DNA of 64,000 nt, from NCBI RefSeq assembly GCF_030270605.1, contig NZ_BSYJ01000003.1, positions 1-64,000 of the forward strand, given 5' to 3'. This document shows, in pieces, positions 50,581-60,248 of this stretch. Numbering within the stretch: position 1 is the stretch's first letter; each line of letters opens with the position of its first letter. The translations under genes were made by a program, and so were the position numbers. The DNA comes from Biformimicrobium ophioploci. GTDB lineage: Bacteria; Pseudomonadota; Gammaproteobacteria; Pseudomonadales; Cellvibrionaceae. Below the pieces are notes generated by a model. It ran no database searches, was not told the DNA's origin, and worked only from the letters and a program-made list of their open reading frames with translations.

Positions 50581-51608
50581 GAAACAGGCTGCTGTATATC
50601 TCTCTGTATTCGATAGTCGTTCTTGCAGGGTGCACCGATGAAGTGCGTGTTCAGTCTGTGGCCGGGGAGGAGGCTCCGCTCCTCACCTCGACTGGTGAAT
50701 TCGCCTCGGCCCGTAGCGTGACTGTTACAGCGCCGGCCATTTCCAGAATGTGGAATTTCAACATCAAGCGCATGGTTGGGGAAAACACCGTGATCGACAA
50801 GGGCACCATGCTTGTTGCGTTTGATGACAAGAATGTGCGGGACAGGTTGCTGGAAAAGCAGTCTGAGCTTGAGCGCGCGAGAACCGAGCTGAAAAACAAG
50901 GTCAGTGAAGAAGAGAAGGTTCGCCAGGATGATGCCCTGAATATAGCGGAAAAACGCGCGGGCTTCGAGAAAGCGAGGCGCAAGGCGGAGATTGTCGACC
51001 AGTCCCTGTCCAGGAATGAGCGAAAGAAAGCACAGATCGATTTCGAGATCGCAGAGAATGAACTGGCGCTGGCCAGGCAGCTGGCGGAATTCCGAGAGAC
51101 GTCCGGGGTGCTGAATATCGGTCTCATCGAGAAGAAGGTGGAGTTCCTTGAGGCGGAGACAGCCCAGCTGTCGAACGAACTAAAGCGCCTGCGGGTGCGC
51201 TCACCCATTGCCGGTTCGGTGCAGTACCTGCCTGATTGGCAGGGAGAAAAGCCAGCCGTTGGCGAAACTGTCCGTCTTGGGCAGCCGGTCCTGAAGGTTT
51301 CCGTTCTCGACGAGATGCAGGTGATTACCCAGGTGGCAGAGTCGGAACTGGGACGTATTGCCATTGGCCAGCCGGTGGAGATTGTGCTCGAGGGCAATGC
51401 GCTGTCATCGGTGGAGGGACGGGTGGAGAAAATCGGTGGCGTCGTGCGTGACAAGTCCAAGGGTGACAATCGCCGCGTGGTGGACGTGCTGCTATCTCTC
51501 GAGCGACAGGATACGGAGACCTTCCGGCCGGGCATGACGGTGAACGTGGAATTTCTGGCGGCAGAGCCGGTCAATGCAGATGCGGAGATTGCGGGGCGAG
51601 AAGAATGA
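50577..51608 (+). CDS. Periplasmic adaptor-like protein 2 (HlyD family), lipoprotein
   Basis: A 343-residue lipoprotein with lipobox VLAGC (C19), so it is anchored by lipid. It has the half-lipoyl segment GENTVIDKGTMLVAFDD, a coiled coil of about 120 residues (Glu, Arg, Lys-rich, about 80-200), the second half IRSPIAGSVQYL-type region (here VRSPIAGSVQYLPDW) and a beta-barrel (VITQVAESELGRIAIGQPVEIV). It overlaps its neighbours by ATGA on both sides. It shares the layout of adaptors 1 and 3 but is clearly distinct in sequence. Confidence 0.85.
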   Translation: MRNRLLYISLYSIVVLAGCTDEVRVQSVAGEEAPLLTSTGEFASARSVTVTAPAISRMWNFNIKRMVGENTVIDKGTMLVAFDDKNVRDRLLEKQSELERARTELKNKVSEEEKVRQDDALNIAEKRAGFEKARRKAEIVDQSLSRNERKKAQIDFEIAENELALARQLAEFRETSGVLNIGLIEKKVEFLEAETAQLSNELKRLRVRSPIAGSVQYLPDWQGEKPAVGETVRLGQPVLKVSVLDEMQVITQVAESELGRIAIGQPVEIVLEGNALSSVEGRVEKIGGVVRDKSKGDNRRVVDVLLSLERQDTETFRPGMTVNVEFLAAEPVNADAEIAGREE

Positions 51609-52816
51609 AGTGCATTTCGCTGAGTGCCATTTTGGCTAGCGCTGTGTTACTGGGTGGGTGCGAGCAGGAGGCCCGCGAGCCGATCCTGCACACCGTTGCA
51701 ATCGCAAGCAAAAGTGTACGGGTTCCTGCTGCCGGGGAAGTAGAAGCTGCAGAAATGACAGTTATCACAGTTCCGGCGGCTGGTGACGGACAGAAGTATG
51801 TTGCCTGGTTGGCTCCGGAATTTACCCAGGTCAAGGAGGGCGATGTCATTGCCCGCTTCGATGGCGAAATGATGATGAAGGCGCGCCTGGATGAAACCGG
51901 CAAGCTGGCAATAGCCGAGCAGGAACTGCTGGAAAAGAATGCCGAGCTTGGGGTGGAGTTCAGGGGGATCGAGCTGGACAAGTACCAGACCGGCGAGGAA
52001 AAGACCTTCACCGAGCAGTTTTCCGTGCAGGATGAAACCATCAGGAGTCGCCTGGAAATCCTTGAGGAGCTGGAAAACATCGAATTCCTGGATACCAAAC
52101 TCGACCACCTCGACTGGAAGGAGCAGCGCTTTGGCAGTGAGGCCACCGGAGAGTTGGATGTGCTGCGCATGAAGCAGGAGATGTATCGCGACAAGGTTGT
52201 GCGCCTGGATGAGGACCTTTCCGGCCTGGAAATACGGGCGCCGCATGACGGTATGCTGACCTACCAGCGTAACTGGCGCGGGGAAAAGCCGCGAGTGGGA
52301 AGTTCCCTCTGGCGTGGCCACAAGATTGCCAGTCTGCCGGACCTCAGTGTGTTGCAGGCGAAGCTCGCTGTGCTGGAAAAGGATGCGCTGGGGCTGGCAC
52401 CTGGCCAGGAGGTTTCCCTGTGGCTGGAAGTGGCGCAGGAGCAAAAATTTAAAGGCACGGTAAAGGAAGTCAGTGGCTCCCCGGCGTCAAGGGAGCGTGG
52501 CAATCCACAGAAGTATTACGATGTAACCGTCAGTATCGAAAAACCCTATCCAGCGGGTGTGAAGATCGGAAGCCGGATACTTGCCGAAATTATTGCATCC
52601 CCCGAAAGTGAGAAGCTGTCCATTCCCCTGCAGAGTGTTTTTTATGAGGAAGAAAAGCCTTTTGTGTACCTGTACGCGGATGGCAGCTTCCAGAAGCGGG
52701 TAGTCGAACCCGGCAAGCCCAGCCTGACCCATGTGGAAATACTTTCCGGGCTGCAGGGCGGCGAGCGTATCGCCCTGTTCGATGTTGCGCCTGAGCGGGA
52801 CGGAGCCATGTACTGA
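51605..52816 (+). CDS. Periplasmic adaptor-like protein 3 (HlyD family), lipoprotein
   Basis: A 403-residue lipoprotein with lipobox LLGGC (C19). It has a lipoyl first half (FTQVKEGDVIARFDG), a shorter coiled coil (about 85-195), the second half IRAPHDGMLTYQRNWRGE, and two beta domains including LPLQSVFY-type MacA features (IPLQSVFYEEEKPFVYLY). Of the three adaptors it is the most complete and most MacA-like. Its stop overlaps the permease start by one base (TGATG). Confidence 0.86.
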   Translation: MKCISLSAILASAVLLGGCEQEAREPILHTVAIASKSVRVPAAGEVEAAEMTVITVPAAGDGQKYVAWLAPEFTQVKEGDVIARFDGEMMMKARLDETGKLAIAEQELLEKNAELGVEFRGIELDKYQTGEEKTFTEQFSVQDETIRSRLEILEELENIEFLDTKLDHLDWKEQRFGSEATGELDVLRMKQEMYRDKVVRLDEDLSGLEIRAPHDGMLTYQRNWRGEKPRVGSSLWRGHKIASLPDLSVLQAKLAVLEKDALGLAPGQEVSLWLEVAQEQKFKGTVKEVSGSPASRERGNPQKYYDVTVSIEKPYPAGVKIGSRILAEIIASPESEKLSIPLQSVFYEEEKPFVYLYADGSFQKRVVEPGKPSLTHVEILSGLQGGERIALFDVAPERDGAMY

Positions 52817-54087
52817 TGACGATGAAGCTAACGGACTTGCCGAAGGATCTGCGCGCGTTTGCCGGACAGGTCCAGGAAGCACTTGCTGAGTTGCGCCAGC
52901 ATAAATTGCGCACCTTCCTTACCCTGCTCGGTATGATATTTGGTGTCGGTGCTGTGATTGCCATGCTGAATATCGGCAAGGGTGCCGAGAATGAAGCGCT
53001 GCGCATGATCGAGACAATGGGTTTGCACAACCTGATTGTAGAAAGTCGCGATATCGAGGAAGAGGAGCTCTACGAGCAGCGCAAGAAATCCACGGGACTC
53101 AGTATCCAGGATGGCGAAGCTGCAATTGAGACCCTGCATTTTATCGAGGCATTCAGTGTCAGGCGCAGGATAGAAACCTACAGCGTATACAGCGATTTTG
53201 GTACCAGCGATGCCGCGGCGCAGGGCGTCAGCCCGGAGTTCTTCCGCCTGTCTGAGTTTCATCTGGCGGGGGGCAGGCTGCTTGATGTCAGCGATGAAAA
53301 CGCATCGTCACAGGTGGCCGTGCTGGGGGCGTCCGTGGCCCGGCAACTGTTCGGGGAGCGTGAGGCGCTCGGCCAGCTGATCAAGATCAACCGGCTCTGG
53401 TTCCGGGTGGTCGGTGTGCTTGAATCCCCGTTTTTCGATGGAAAGGACTTCCAGGGGGTCAAGCTCGGCGGTGAGCAACGCCAGGTCTTTATCCCGTTCA
53501 GTACGGCCCTGCACCGGTTTCCGGCAGAGAAACTGGCAAGCGAAGTCAGCGAACTGCGTTTCCGGCTGGCCGATGAAGTTGATGCCTCAGAGGCGGCACT
53601 TGCGGTGGATCATCTGCTGAAACGTCGCCACAACGGTGTAGACGACTATGCACTGGTGGTGCCCGCTGCGCTGATGGCGCAGAAGATGGAGACCCAGGCG
53701 ATCTTCAATATCGTCATGTCTTGCGTGGCGGGTATATCCCTGCTGGTCGGCGGCATTGGCATTATGAACATCATGCTGGCCACGGTGCTGGAGCGCACAC
53801 GCGAGATTGGCCTGCTGCGCGCCATAGGCGCTACGCGGAAGGACATCCGCAACCAGTATATGGTGGAGAGTTTTACGGTCGCCATTCTCGGTGGCATGCT
53901 CGGTATCCTGTTTGGCGTGCTGCTTTCCGAGATTATTGCGATCTATGCCAACTGGGCGGTGTCCTGGTCTGCTGGCGCTATTTTTCTCGCATTTTCCGTT
54001 TGTGCCTGTATTGGCTTGCTGTTTGGTGTTTATCCGGCGGTAAAAGCTTCCCAGTTGAACCCGATAGACGCGTTGCAAAGCGATTGA
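52816..54087 (+). CDS. ABC transporter permease, MacB/FtsX type (three-adaptor exporter)
   Basis: A 423-residue permease. The first membrane segment (about 32-56, TFLTLLGMIFGVGAVIAML) follows an amphipathic stretch; a large periplasmic domain (about 60-290) leads to three C-terminal segments. The cytoplasmic loop reads LERTREIGLLRAIGATRKDI, and the end PAVKASQLNPIDALQ is a MacB signature. It lacks a fused ATPase; that is supplied by the first gene of the operon. The exporter is thus MacB-like in two chains, probably a homodimer. Confidence 0.92.
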   Translation: MTMKLTDLPKDLRAFAGQVQEALAELRQHKLRTFLTLLGMIFGVGAVIAMLNIGKGAENEALRMIETMGLHNLIVESRDIEEEELYEQRKKSTGLSIQDGEAAIETLHFIEAFSVRRRIETYSVYSDFGTSDAAAQGVSPEFFRLSEFHLAGGRLLDVSDENASSQVAVLGASVARQLFGEREALGQLIKINRLWFRVVGVLESPFFDGKDFQGVKLGGEQRQVFIPFSTALHRFPAEKLASEVSELRFRLADEVDASEAALAVDHLLKRRHNGVDDYALVVPAALMAQKMETQAIFNIVMSCVAGISLLVGGIGIMNIMLATVLERTREIGLLRAIGATRKDIRNQYMVESFTVAILGGMLGILFGVLLSEIIAIYANWAVSWSAGAIFLAFSVCACIGLLFGVYPAVKASQLNPIDALQSD

Positions 54088-54126
54088 TGTAAGCTTTGTT
54101 ATCAAACAGAGTTTGCGGAGGCTGGC

Positions 54127-56619
54127 ATGAGCCTGCTGTTTTTCTTTCTTGCGATCATCACACTGCTTTTCCTCGGGGTTGGTGGCGTGCGGGGGTTTGT
54201 TGTGCTGGCACTGGCGACGCTGCTTGGCGTCTCCTTTGATGGTTGGCATTTCTTTTCACTACTCATTTCTGCACTGCTGCTGTTTGGCGCCGCAATTCTC
54301 GTGTTTCCCAATGATTTGCGTCGCGACAAAATCAGCAAGCCTTTGCTGGCGCAAATCCGCGGCATGCTGCCGGCCCTTTCTGATACCGAGCGGCAGGCAC
54401 TGAAATCCGGCACCGTCGACTGGGACGGCGAGCTGATTTCCGGGCGCCCGGACTGGGACAAGCTGCATGCCTACAGCCATGGGCAGCTTTCGGAGGAAGA
54501 GCGCGCATTTATCGACGGCCCGGTGAATACGCTGTGCGCAATGGTGGATGACTGGCGTATTACCCATGAGCTCCTGGATTTGCCTGCGGACGTCTGGCAG
54601 TACATGTCCGATGAGGGCTTCTTTGGCCTGATGATCCCGAAGGAATTTGGCGGCAAGGGTTTTTCCGAGGTGGCGCATTCCGAAATCGTCATGCGTCTCT
54701 CCACGCGCAGTGTGTCCACTGCTGTCACTGTCATGGTGCCGAATTCACTGGGGCCGGCCGAGCTGATCCTGGAATACGGCACCGACGAGCAGAAGGGTTA
54801 CTATCTGCCGCGCCTTAGCAAAGGCGAGGAAATTCCCTGTTTTGCACTGACCTCACCGGTAGCAGGCTCCGATGCCGGGGCCATTCCGGACAAGGGTATT
54901 GTGTGCAAGGGCGAATGGCAGGGCGAGGAAGTCCTCGGGCTGCGGGTGACCTGGAACAAGCGCTATATCACGCTGGCGCCGGTGGCGACATTAATCGGCC
55001 TTGCCATCAAGGTGTATGACCCGGAGGGCCTGCTCGGCGGTGAGGAAGACGTTGGTGTCACCTGTGTCATGGTGCCGTCTGATCTCGACGGCGTGAATAG
55101 CGGCCCGCGCCACCTGCCAATGAATACGCCATTTATGAATGGGCCCACCTGGGGTAGCGACGTCTTTATCCCCATGGAGCAGGTGATTGGCGGCCAGCCG
55201 ATGCTGGGCAAGGGCTGGATGATGCTGATGGAGTGCCTGTCCGTGGGCCGCTCTATTTCGCTGCCCGCGCTGGCAACGGGTTCTGGCAAGTTCTGCAGCC
55301 TGTCTGCCGGTGCCTATGCAAAAGTGCGCGAACAGTTCGGCCGTTCCATCAGCCAGTTCGAGGGGATTCAGGAGGCGCTGGAACCGGTTGCGGGTTTCAC
55401 CTACATGATGGATGCGGCGCGCCTGCTGACGGCCTCGATGCTGGATCGGGGAGTACGGCCCTCGGTGCCGTCCGCATTGCTGAAGTATCGCAATACCGAC
55501 CTGATGCGCATCATCGTCAATCACACCATGGACGTGGTGGCGGGGCGTGGCGTGATCACCGGCCCGCGTAACTTTATTGCCCGGGCCTATCAGGCGGTAC
55601 CAATCGGTATCACGGTGGAAGGCGCCAACATTCTTACCAGGAGTTTGATGGTCTTTGGTCAGGGTGCTATCCGTTGCCACCCTTATGTACTGGAGGAAGT
55701 CGAGGCCGCCGAACAGCAGGATGAAGCCCGTGCGGTAGAGCAGTTCGACCGGGTCTTCTATCGCCATGCAGCCCACTCTGTGGGCAACGGAATTCGCGCT
55801 TTCGTATTGGCACTGACCCGTGGCCATTTCTCCGAGGCGCCGCGCAAGGGCAAGATCCGTTCCTACTATCGCCAGCTGAATCGTTTTTCCGCGGCCTTCT
55901 CGCTAATGACAGAAGTCAGCCTGTTCAGTATTGGCGGCGGCCTCAAGGCGCGCCAGCGCCTGTCGGGGCGGATGGCGGATTGCCTGGTCGGCCTCTATTA
56001 CGCCTCCGCAGTGATCAAGCAATGGCATGAGGAGGACTACCCGGAGGCCCATCGCCCGCTGGTGGAATGGAGCCTGATGCGTTGCCTCAACGATTGCCAG
56101 AACCGCATGCGCCGCGCCATCGACAATTTCCCGGTGGCTGCTTTGCGCTGGCCCCTGAAAATACTCATTATGCCCTGGGGCAGCGGCTATTTGCGCAAGC
56201 CTGATGACAAGCTGGGCGCGAAGGTTGCCAGGCTGATCGTGGACGACAGTGATGTGCGCGATCGCATCACCCGCGGGGTTTATCAGTCCGATGACCCGAA
56301 CGATGCGCTTGGGAGGCTACTTAATGCCTATACCCTTGCCAATCAGACACAGGCCCAGCGGGAAGAGTTGCACAATGCCATCCGCAAACGGGATCCCGAC
56401 GAGCTGGATGGCATTGCAATGCTGATGGGCCACGAGCGCGAGGCGCTGGTGGATTGGGCCATCGACAACAAGATACTGGATCGCGAGGACAGGGCCCAGA
56501 TGGTAGAGGCTCTGACGGCGTTGTACGATGTGATTCGCGTGGATTCATTTGATGCCGAGGGCATTCGGCAGAAGGCTGCGGCAATCAAGGGTACACACAG
56601 GATCGTGGAAAGGGACTGA
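54127..56619 (+). CDS. fadE: Acyl-CoA dehydrogenase
   Basis: An 830-residue flavoprotein of the FadE type that carries out the first step of fatty acid beta-oxidation. The N-terminal 60 residues contain two hydrophobic segments, as in E. coli FadE (814 residues). The dehydrogenase core follows from about 110 to 500, with KEFGGKGFSEVAHSEIV, CFALTSPVAGSDAG (FAD and substrate loop) and QFGRSISQFEGIQEAL. The C-terminal extension of about 300 residues is specific to this subfamily. GGAGG precedes the ATG. It stands just after the exporter operon with only 39 bp between, so read-through is possible. Confidence 0.94.
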   Translation: MSLLFFFLAIITLLFLGVGGVRGFVVLALATLLGVSFDGWHFFSLLISALLLFGAAILVFPNDLRRDKISKPLLAQIRGMLPALSDTERQALKSGTVDWDGELISGRPDWDKLHAYSHGQLSEEERAFIDGPVNTLCAMVDDWRITHELLDLPADVWQYMSDEGFFGLMIPKEFGGKGFSEVAHSEIVMRLSTRSVSTAVTVMVPNSLGPAELILEYGTDEQKGYYLPRLSKGEEIPCFALTSPVAGSDAGAIPDKGIVCKGEWQGEEVLGLRVTWNKRYITLAPVATLIGLAIKVYDPEGLLGGEEDVGVTCVMVPSDLDGVNSGPRHLPMNTPFMNGPTWGSDVFIPMEQVIGGQPMLGKGWMMLMECLSVGRSISLPALATGSGKFCSLSAGAYAKVREQFGRSISQFEGIQEALEPVAGFTYMMDAARLLTASMLDRGVRPSVPSALLKYRNTDLMRIIVNHTMDVVAGRGVITGPRNFIARAYQAVPIGITVEGANILTRSLMVFGQGAIRCHPYVLEEVEAAEQQDEARAVEQFDRVFYRHAAHSVGNGIRAFVLALTRGHFSEAPRKGKIRSYYRQLNRFSAAFSLMTEVSLFSIGGGLKARQRLSGRMADCLVGLYYASAVIKQWHEEDYPEAHRPLVEWSLMRCLNDCQNRMRRAIDNFPVAALRWPLKILIMPWGSGYLRKPDDKLGAKVARLIVDDSDVRDRITRGVYQSDDPNDALGRLLNAYTLANQTQAQREELHNAIRKRDPDELDGIAMLMGHEREALVDWAIDNKILDREDRAQMVEALTALYDVIRVDSFDAEGIRQKAAAIKGTHRIVERD

Positions 56620-56675
56620 TCGCAAGAAGGAGTTTGGTCAGGCGTGGAACTGATAGTAAGAAGTAAAAAACAGGA

Positions 56676-58385
56676 ATGACCGGGACCGAAGCATTTACTG
56701 TAACCGGGATGATACTCGGCGGCCTGGGGCTGTTTCTGCTGGCCGTAAGCATGATGACCGATGGCCTGCGTCAGGCAGCAGGCGAATCACTGCGCAAGAT
56801 ACTCTCCGAATGGACCAGAACTCCGCTCAGGGGCGTTTTCTCCGGCCTGATGATGACGGCCATCGTACAGTCCTCCAGTGCCGTTACCGTCGCTTCCATT
56901 GGCTTCGTCAATGCCGGCCTGATCGGCATGCGCAAGGCGTTGGGGATTATTTACGGCGCCAACATCGGTACGACCATGACCGGCTGGCTGGTGGCGCTGG
57001 TTGGCTTCAAGGTCAATATCCAGGCGTTCGCCCTGCCGATGATCGGTATCGGCATGCTGTTACGCCTGACGGGCCGTGATACGAGGCGTGCCGCGATTGG
57101 CCTGGCGCTGGTGGGATTCGGGCTGTTCTTTGTCGGCGTGGACGTGCTCAAGACCGCTTTCGAGGGCGTGGTGGAATCCCTTAACCTGGCGAGCTTTGGT
57201 GCCGAGGGCGTGCGCGGCATAGTAATTTTTCTGTTCCTTGGCATCGCCATGACGGTGCTGACACAGTCTTCGAGTGCGGCAATCGCGCTCGTGATTACTG
57301 CGGCCTCCACCGGTGTCGTTGGGCTCCATGCCGCGGCGGCCATGGTGATAGGGGCAAACGTTGGCACCACATCGACGGCGGTGCTATCAGCCATTGGAGC
57401 GACCTCCAATGCCAAGCGCGTTGCCTTTGCCCAGGTGTTGTTCAACGTGGGTACGGCCATTGTTGCGCTGCTCATCCTGCCCCTGATCTTCTATATGGTC
57501 GACCACATCGGTACCGCGCTGGAAATGGAGGCCTCACCTGGTGTGCGGCTGGCCCTGTTCCATACGGTATTCAATGTGCTCGGCGTGTTGCTGGTGTTTC
57601 CGCTCAATGATCGCCTGGCCAGGTTCCTAGAGACCCGCTTCGTAACGTATGAAGAGGTGGAGTCCAATCCGCGTTACCTGGACAAGACGATTGCCGTTAC
57701 GCCTGTGCTGGCGGTGAATGCGCTGGTAATGGAGCTCAAGTCCATCGGGGAAAAAGTTGCTGCGGTGGCGGGCAAGGCGATGAACCCGGCCCAGGCGGAT
57801 ATTCCCCGTATTGGTGTAGAGGTGGGCGTGATCCAGCGCCTGTCGGGTTCCGTCACGCGCTTTGTGGTGCGCCTGGAGCGGGGCTCTCTGGGCGAGGGCG
57901 TCACACGTCAGCTCGCCAGCCTGATGCGGGTAGACCAGTACCTGGTGACCTGTGCCAACCTTTCCCTGAGCATTGCCAAGAAGCGCAAGGCACTGGGTAA
58001 CCTGCACAGTGAAGTGCTGGATTACAACCTGGACGCTTTCTGCAAGCTGGTTGAGGACCTGATGGGCGTGCACCTGTTCGAGCAGGATTTCGAGACACTC
58101 GAGGGTTTTGACGAGCAGTTCTACCATGTACAGGAAGTGCACGACCAGCTGAAAGCCGAATTGCTGATGGCTGGGACTGCCTCGCGCCTGCAGATCAATG
58201 AAATGATGTCGGCCATCGACCTGCTGGCCCGCATACAGCAACTTTCGCAGCAGTGGTTCAAGGCAATCAAGACGCTACAGCGCCTGCATGCTGAGTCCGA
58301 TACGGAAGCGGGCAGTGGTGACGATGACGAAAACGCGGGCAGCGAAGGCGAGAATCCCGGTGAGGAATCCGGGGCCCTGGCCTAG
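56676..58385 (+). CDS. Na/Pi cotransporter family protein with PhoU-like C-terminus
   Basis: A 569-residue inner-membrane protein of the NptA/PNaS family, taking phosphate with sodium. It has two inverted-repeat membrane halves, each with the signature TxxxQSSSA (about residues 62-72 and 190-200). About eight membrane segments end near 325. Residues 340-530 are helical and resemble PhoU domains, as is common in bacterial members. The C-terminal 25 residues are strongly acidic (SDTEAGSGDDDENAGSEGEN-like). The ATG at 56676 lacks a well-spaced ribosome site (AGG is too near), so initiation may be weak. Confidence 0.88.
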   Translation: MTGTEAFTVTGMILGGLGLFLLAVSMMTDGLRQAAGESLRKILSEWTRTPLRGVFSGLMMTAIVQSSSAVTVASIGFVNAGLIGMRKALGIIYGANIGTTMTGWLVALVGFKVNIQAFALPMIGIGMLLRLTGRDTRRAAIGLALVGFGLFFVGVDVLKTAFEGVVESLNLASFGAEGVRGIVIFLFLGIAMTVLTQSSSAAIALVITAASTGVVGLHAAAAMVIGANVGTTSTAVLSAIGATSNAKRVAFAQVLFNVGTAIVALLILPLIFYMVDHIGTALEMEASPGVRLALFHTVFNVLGVLLVFPLNDRLARFLETRFVTYEEVESNPRYLDKTIAVTPVLAVNALVMELKSIGEKVAAVAGKAMNPAQADIPRIGVEVGVIQRLSGSVTRFVVRLERGSLGEGVTRQLASLMRVDQYLVTCANLSLSIAKKRKALGNLHSEVLDYNLDAFCKLVEDLMGVHLFEQDFETLEGFDEQFYHVQEVHDQLKAELLMAGTASRLQINEMMSAIDLLARIQQLSQQWFKAIKTLQRLHAESDTEAGSGDDDENAGSEGENPGEESGALA

Positions 58386-58415
58386 GGATATCCGCTGCCC
58401 CGGAGTTTAGGCTGG

Positions 58416-59297
58416 TTACTCCTGTGAGGGAGCCGTAAAGTTGAGCGAGCCGCTAAGGTGCGGTTTGCGCCCCTTGCCGTCCTTCAAGGCAAACTCGAAA
58501 GCCCCGGACTCGCCGCGGTACATGAACCTGACTTTGCCAGGCAGGTAGACTGGCAGCTTGAAGGTGACTTCCGCAGTTACCGCACCCTCGTAATTGCGCG
58601 GCATGAGTGCAGCAAGAATACGGCTCTTGCTCCACATCCCGTGGATGATGTGGCGACGGAAGCCCATTAATTTGGCGGTGAGCGGGAACAGGTGAATCGG
58701 GTTGTAGTCCCCGGAGGCAGACGCGTATTCGCGCCCGAGCGTCGCCGGCAGGTCCCAGTCTACGCTGTACTCAAACGTTTCTTCCTTCTGCGACGGGCGT
58801 GATTGCCTGGCGCCGCTGCCGCCCTTGCGTACCAGGATGACGCTGACGGCCTCCCAGACCAGCTCATTACGGCTGCGTGCCTCGGTGATGAGGTCAATTT
58901 CATAGCCCTTGGCAACCTGGCGCGCATCGCCCATCTTTACCTGGAAATCCAGCGCTTCTTCCACGCCGATTGCACGATGTTGCTCGATGCGGTTACGCAG
59001 GTGAACGGCCCCGATCGGGGAGAAGGGGAACTCGGGTTCCAGCATCAACTGCAGGTGCAGGGGGAATGCCATCACCTGGGGATAGGTAACGGGCAGGAAG
59101 CCTGTTTCCGGCAGGTCACAGACCTTGCGGAACCGGGCCAGCTTTGTCGGGTCCGCCAGGGCCCCCTGCACTTCCAGTTGCAGTGGCTGGAATTCGGCCA
59201 CGCCCTGGCTTTGCTTGCGGGTGAGGGCGGCCCGCACCAGCACTGTTGGCAGTGCCGGGATGGCCTTGATTTCTTTGGTCCTGATTGCCGTACGCAT
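58416..59297 (-). CDS. MaoC-like dehydratase domain protein
   Basis: A 293-residue protein with a C-terminal MaoC/hotdog hydratase domain. The active-site motif is YASASGDYNPIHLFPLTAKLMGF (Asp and His of the hydratase pair, about residues 195-210), followed by the RHIIHGMW helix. The N-terminal half is a second, degenerate hotdog. The fold is that of enoyl-CoA hydratase 2-type enzymes, so it likely acts on a CoA- or ACP-bound acyl group; the neighbour 1.8 kb away is fadE. It stands alone and is convergent with the Na/Pi gene. Confidence 0.87.
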   Translation of the reverse strand: MRTAIRTKEIKAIPALPTVLVRAALTRKQSQGVAEFQPLQLEVQGALADPTKLARFRKVCDLPETGFLPVTYPQVMAFPLHLQLMLEPEFPFSPIGAVHLRNRIEQHRAIGVEEALDFQVKMGDARQVAKGYEIDLITEARSRNELVWEAVSVILVRKGGSGARQSRPSQKEETFEYSVDWDLPATLGREYASASGDYNPIHLFPLTAKLMGFRRHIIHGMWSKSRILAALMPRNYEGAVTAEVTFKLPVYLPGKVRFMYRGESGAFEFALKDGKGRKPHLSGSLNFTAPSQE

Positions 59298-59413
59298 AAC
59301 CGAATCCGCTGGTAAAAATTGCGCCTTGTAAGGAGGCGTACTCTAGAGGAATCACCTGCTGAAATAAATGCCCGGTTCTGACCGAATCAGTGGCGGTAGT
59401 CGCGTTTGCCGGA

Positions 59414-60097
59414 TCAGGCGGCCCCCAGTTTCTCCAGCAGGATCTCGGCGGCTTTCTCCGATGAAGCCGGGTTCTGGCCGGTGATGAGGTGGCCATCGTC
59501 GACCACGTGTACGCTCCAGTCTGGGCCAGTGGAAAAGTTGGCGCCGCGTGCTCTCAGATCATCCTCAAGCAGAAACGGAACGATTTTGGTGAGGCCAACG
59601 GCCTCTTCCTCGGCATTACTGAAGCCGGTGATCGAGCGCCCGTTCACAAACAGGGTGCCATCGGGCTGACGCACATTACGCAGTACGGCCGTAGCATGAC
59701 AAACCGCTCCAACATATTTGCCGGCATCGATCATATTTTCTATCAGCCCGATCGAATGCGCATCTTCGGCCAGGTCCCAGAGTGGACCATGCCCGCCGGG
59801 GTAGAAGACCGCATAAAAGTCTTCGGCTTGGACTTCGGATAATTTGAGCGTATTCGCGAGCTCGGCTTTGCTCGCCGAATCCTCGTTGAAGCGCACGGTT
59901 GCCCGGGTCTGGTACTCCGGCTCGTCGCTTTTGGGGTCCAGCGGCGGCTGCCCGCCAGCGGGAGAGGCCAGAGTGATTTGTGCGCCGGCATCCTTGAACG
60001 TGTAGTAGGGGGCGGCGAATTCCTCCAGCCAGAAGCCGGTCTTTTCACCAGTGCCACCAAGTTTATCGTGAGACGTCAGCACCATAAGAATACGCAT
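59414..60097 (-). CDS. DJ-1/PfpI family protein (Hsp31-like)
   Basis: A 227-residue type 1 glutamine amidotransferase-like protein. The nucleophile elbow is GAVCHATA (C133, H134), a glutamate near the N-terminus (WLEEFAAPY) and the motif FYPGGHGPLWDL complete the Hsp31-type site. Proteins of this group act as glyoxalase III, deglycase or stress chaperone; which applies here is open. It is divergent from the orphan lipoprotein gene. A gene-free stretch of 116 bp to the MaoC gene shows no clear terminator. Confidence 0.88.
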   Translation of the reverse strand: MRILMVLTSHDKLGGTGEKTGFWLEEFAAPYYTFKDAGAQITLASPAGGQPPLDPKSDEPEYQTRATVRFNEDSASKAELANTLKLSEVQAEDFYAVFYPGGHGPLWDLAEDAHSIGLIENMIDAGKYVGAVCHATAVLRNVRQPDGTLFVNGRSITGFSNAEEEAVGLTKIVPFLLEDDLRARGANFSTGPDWSVHVVDDGHLITGQNPASSEKAAEILLEKLGAA

Positions 60098-60248
60098 AAG
60101 TCAAAATTCCTCGCTTGTGTGAATGATCAACAGGGCAAAACGGATGAATCCCGTGCCGAAAGATCAAAATTGTGTTGCAGTCCGATAGTCCGGCGGGCTG
60201 GAACAGGGTAATTATTATCTTCCCGCAAGATTTTGCACGGTTGCAAGA

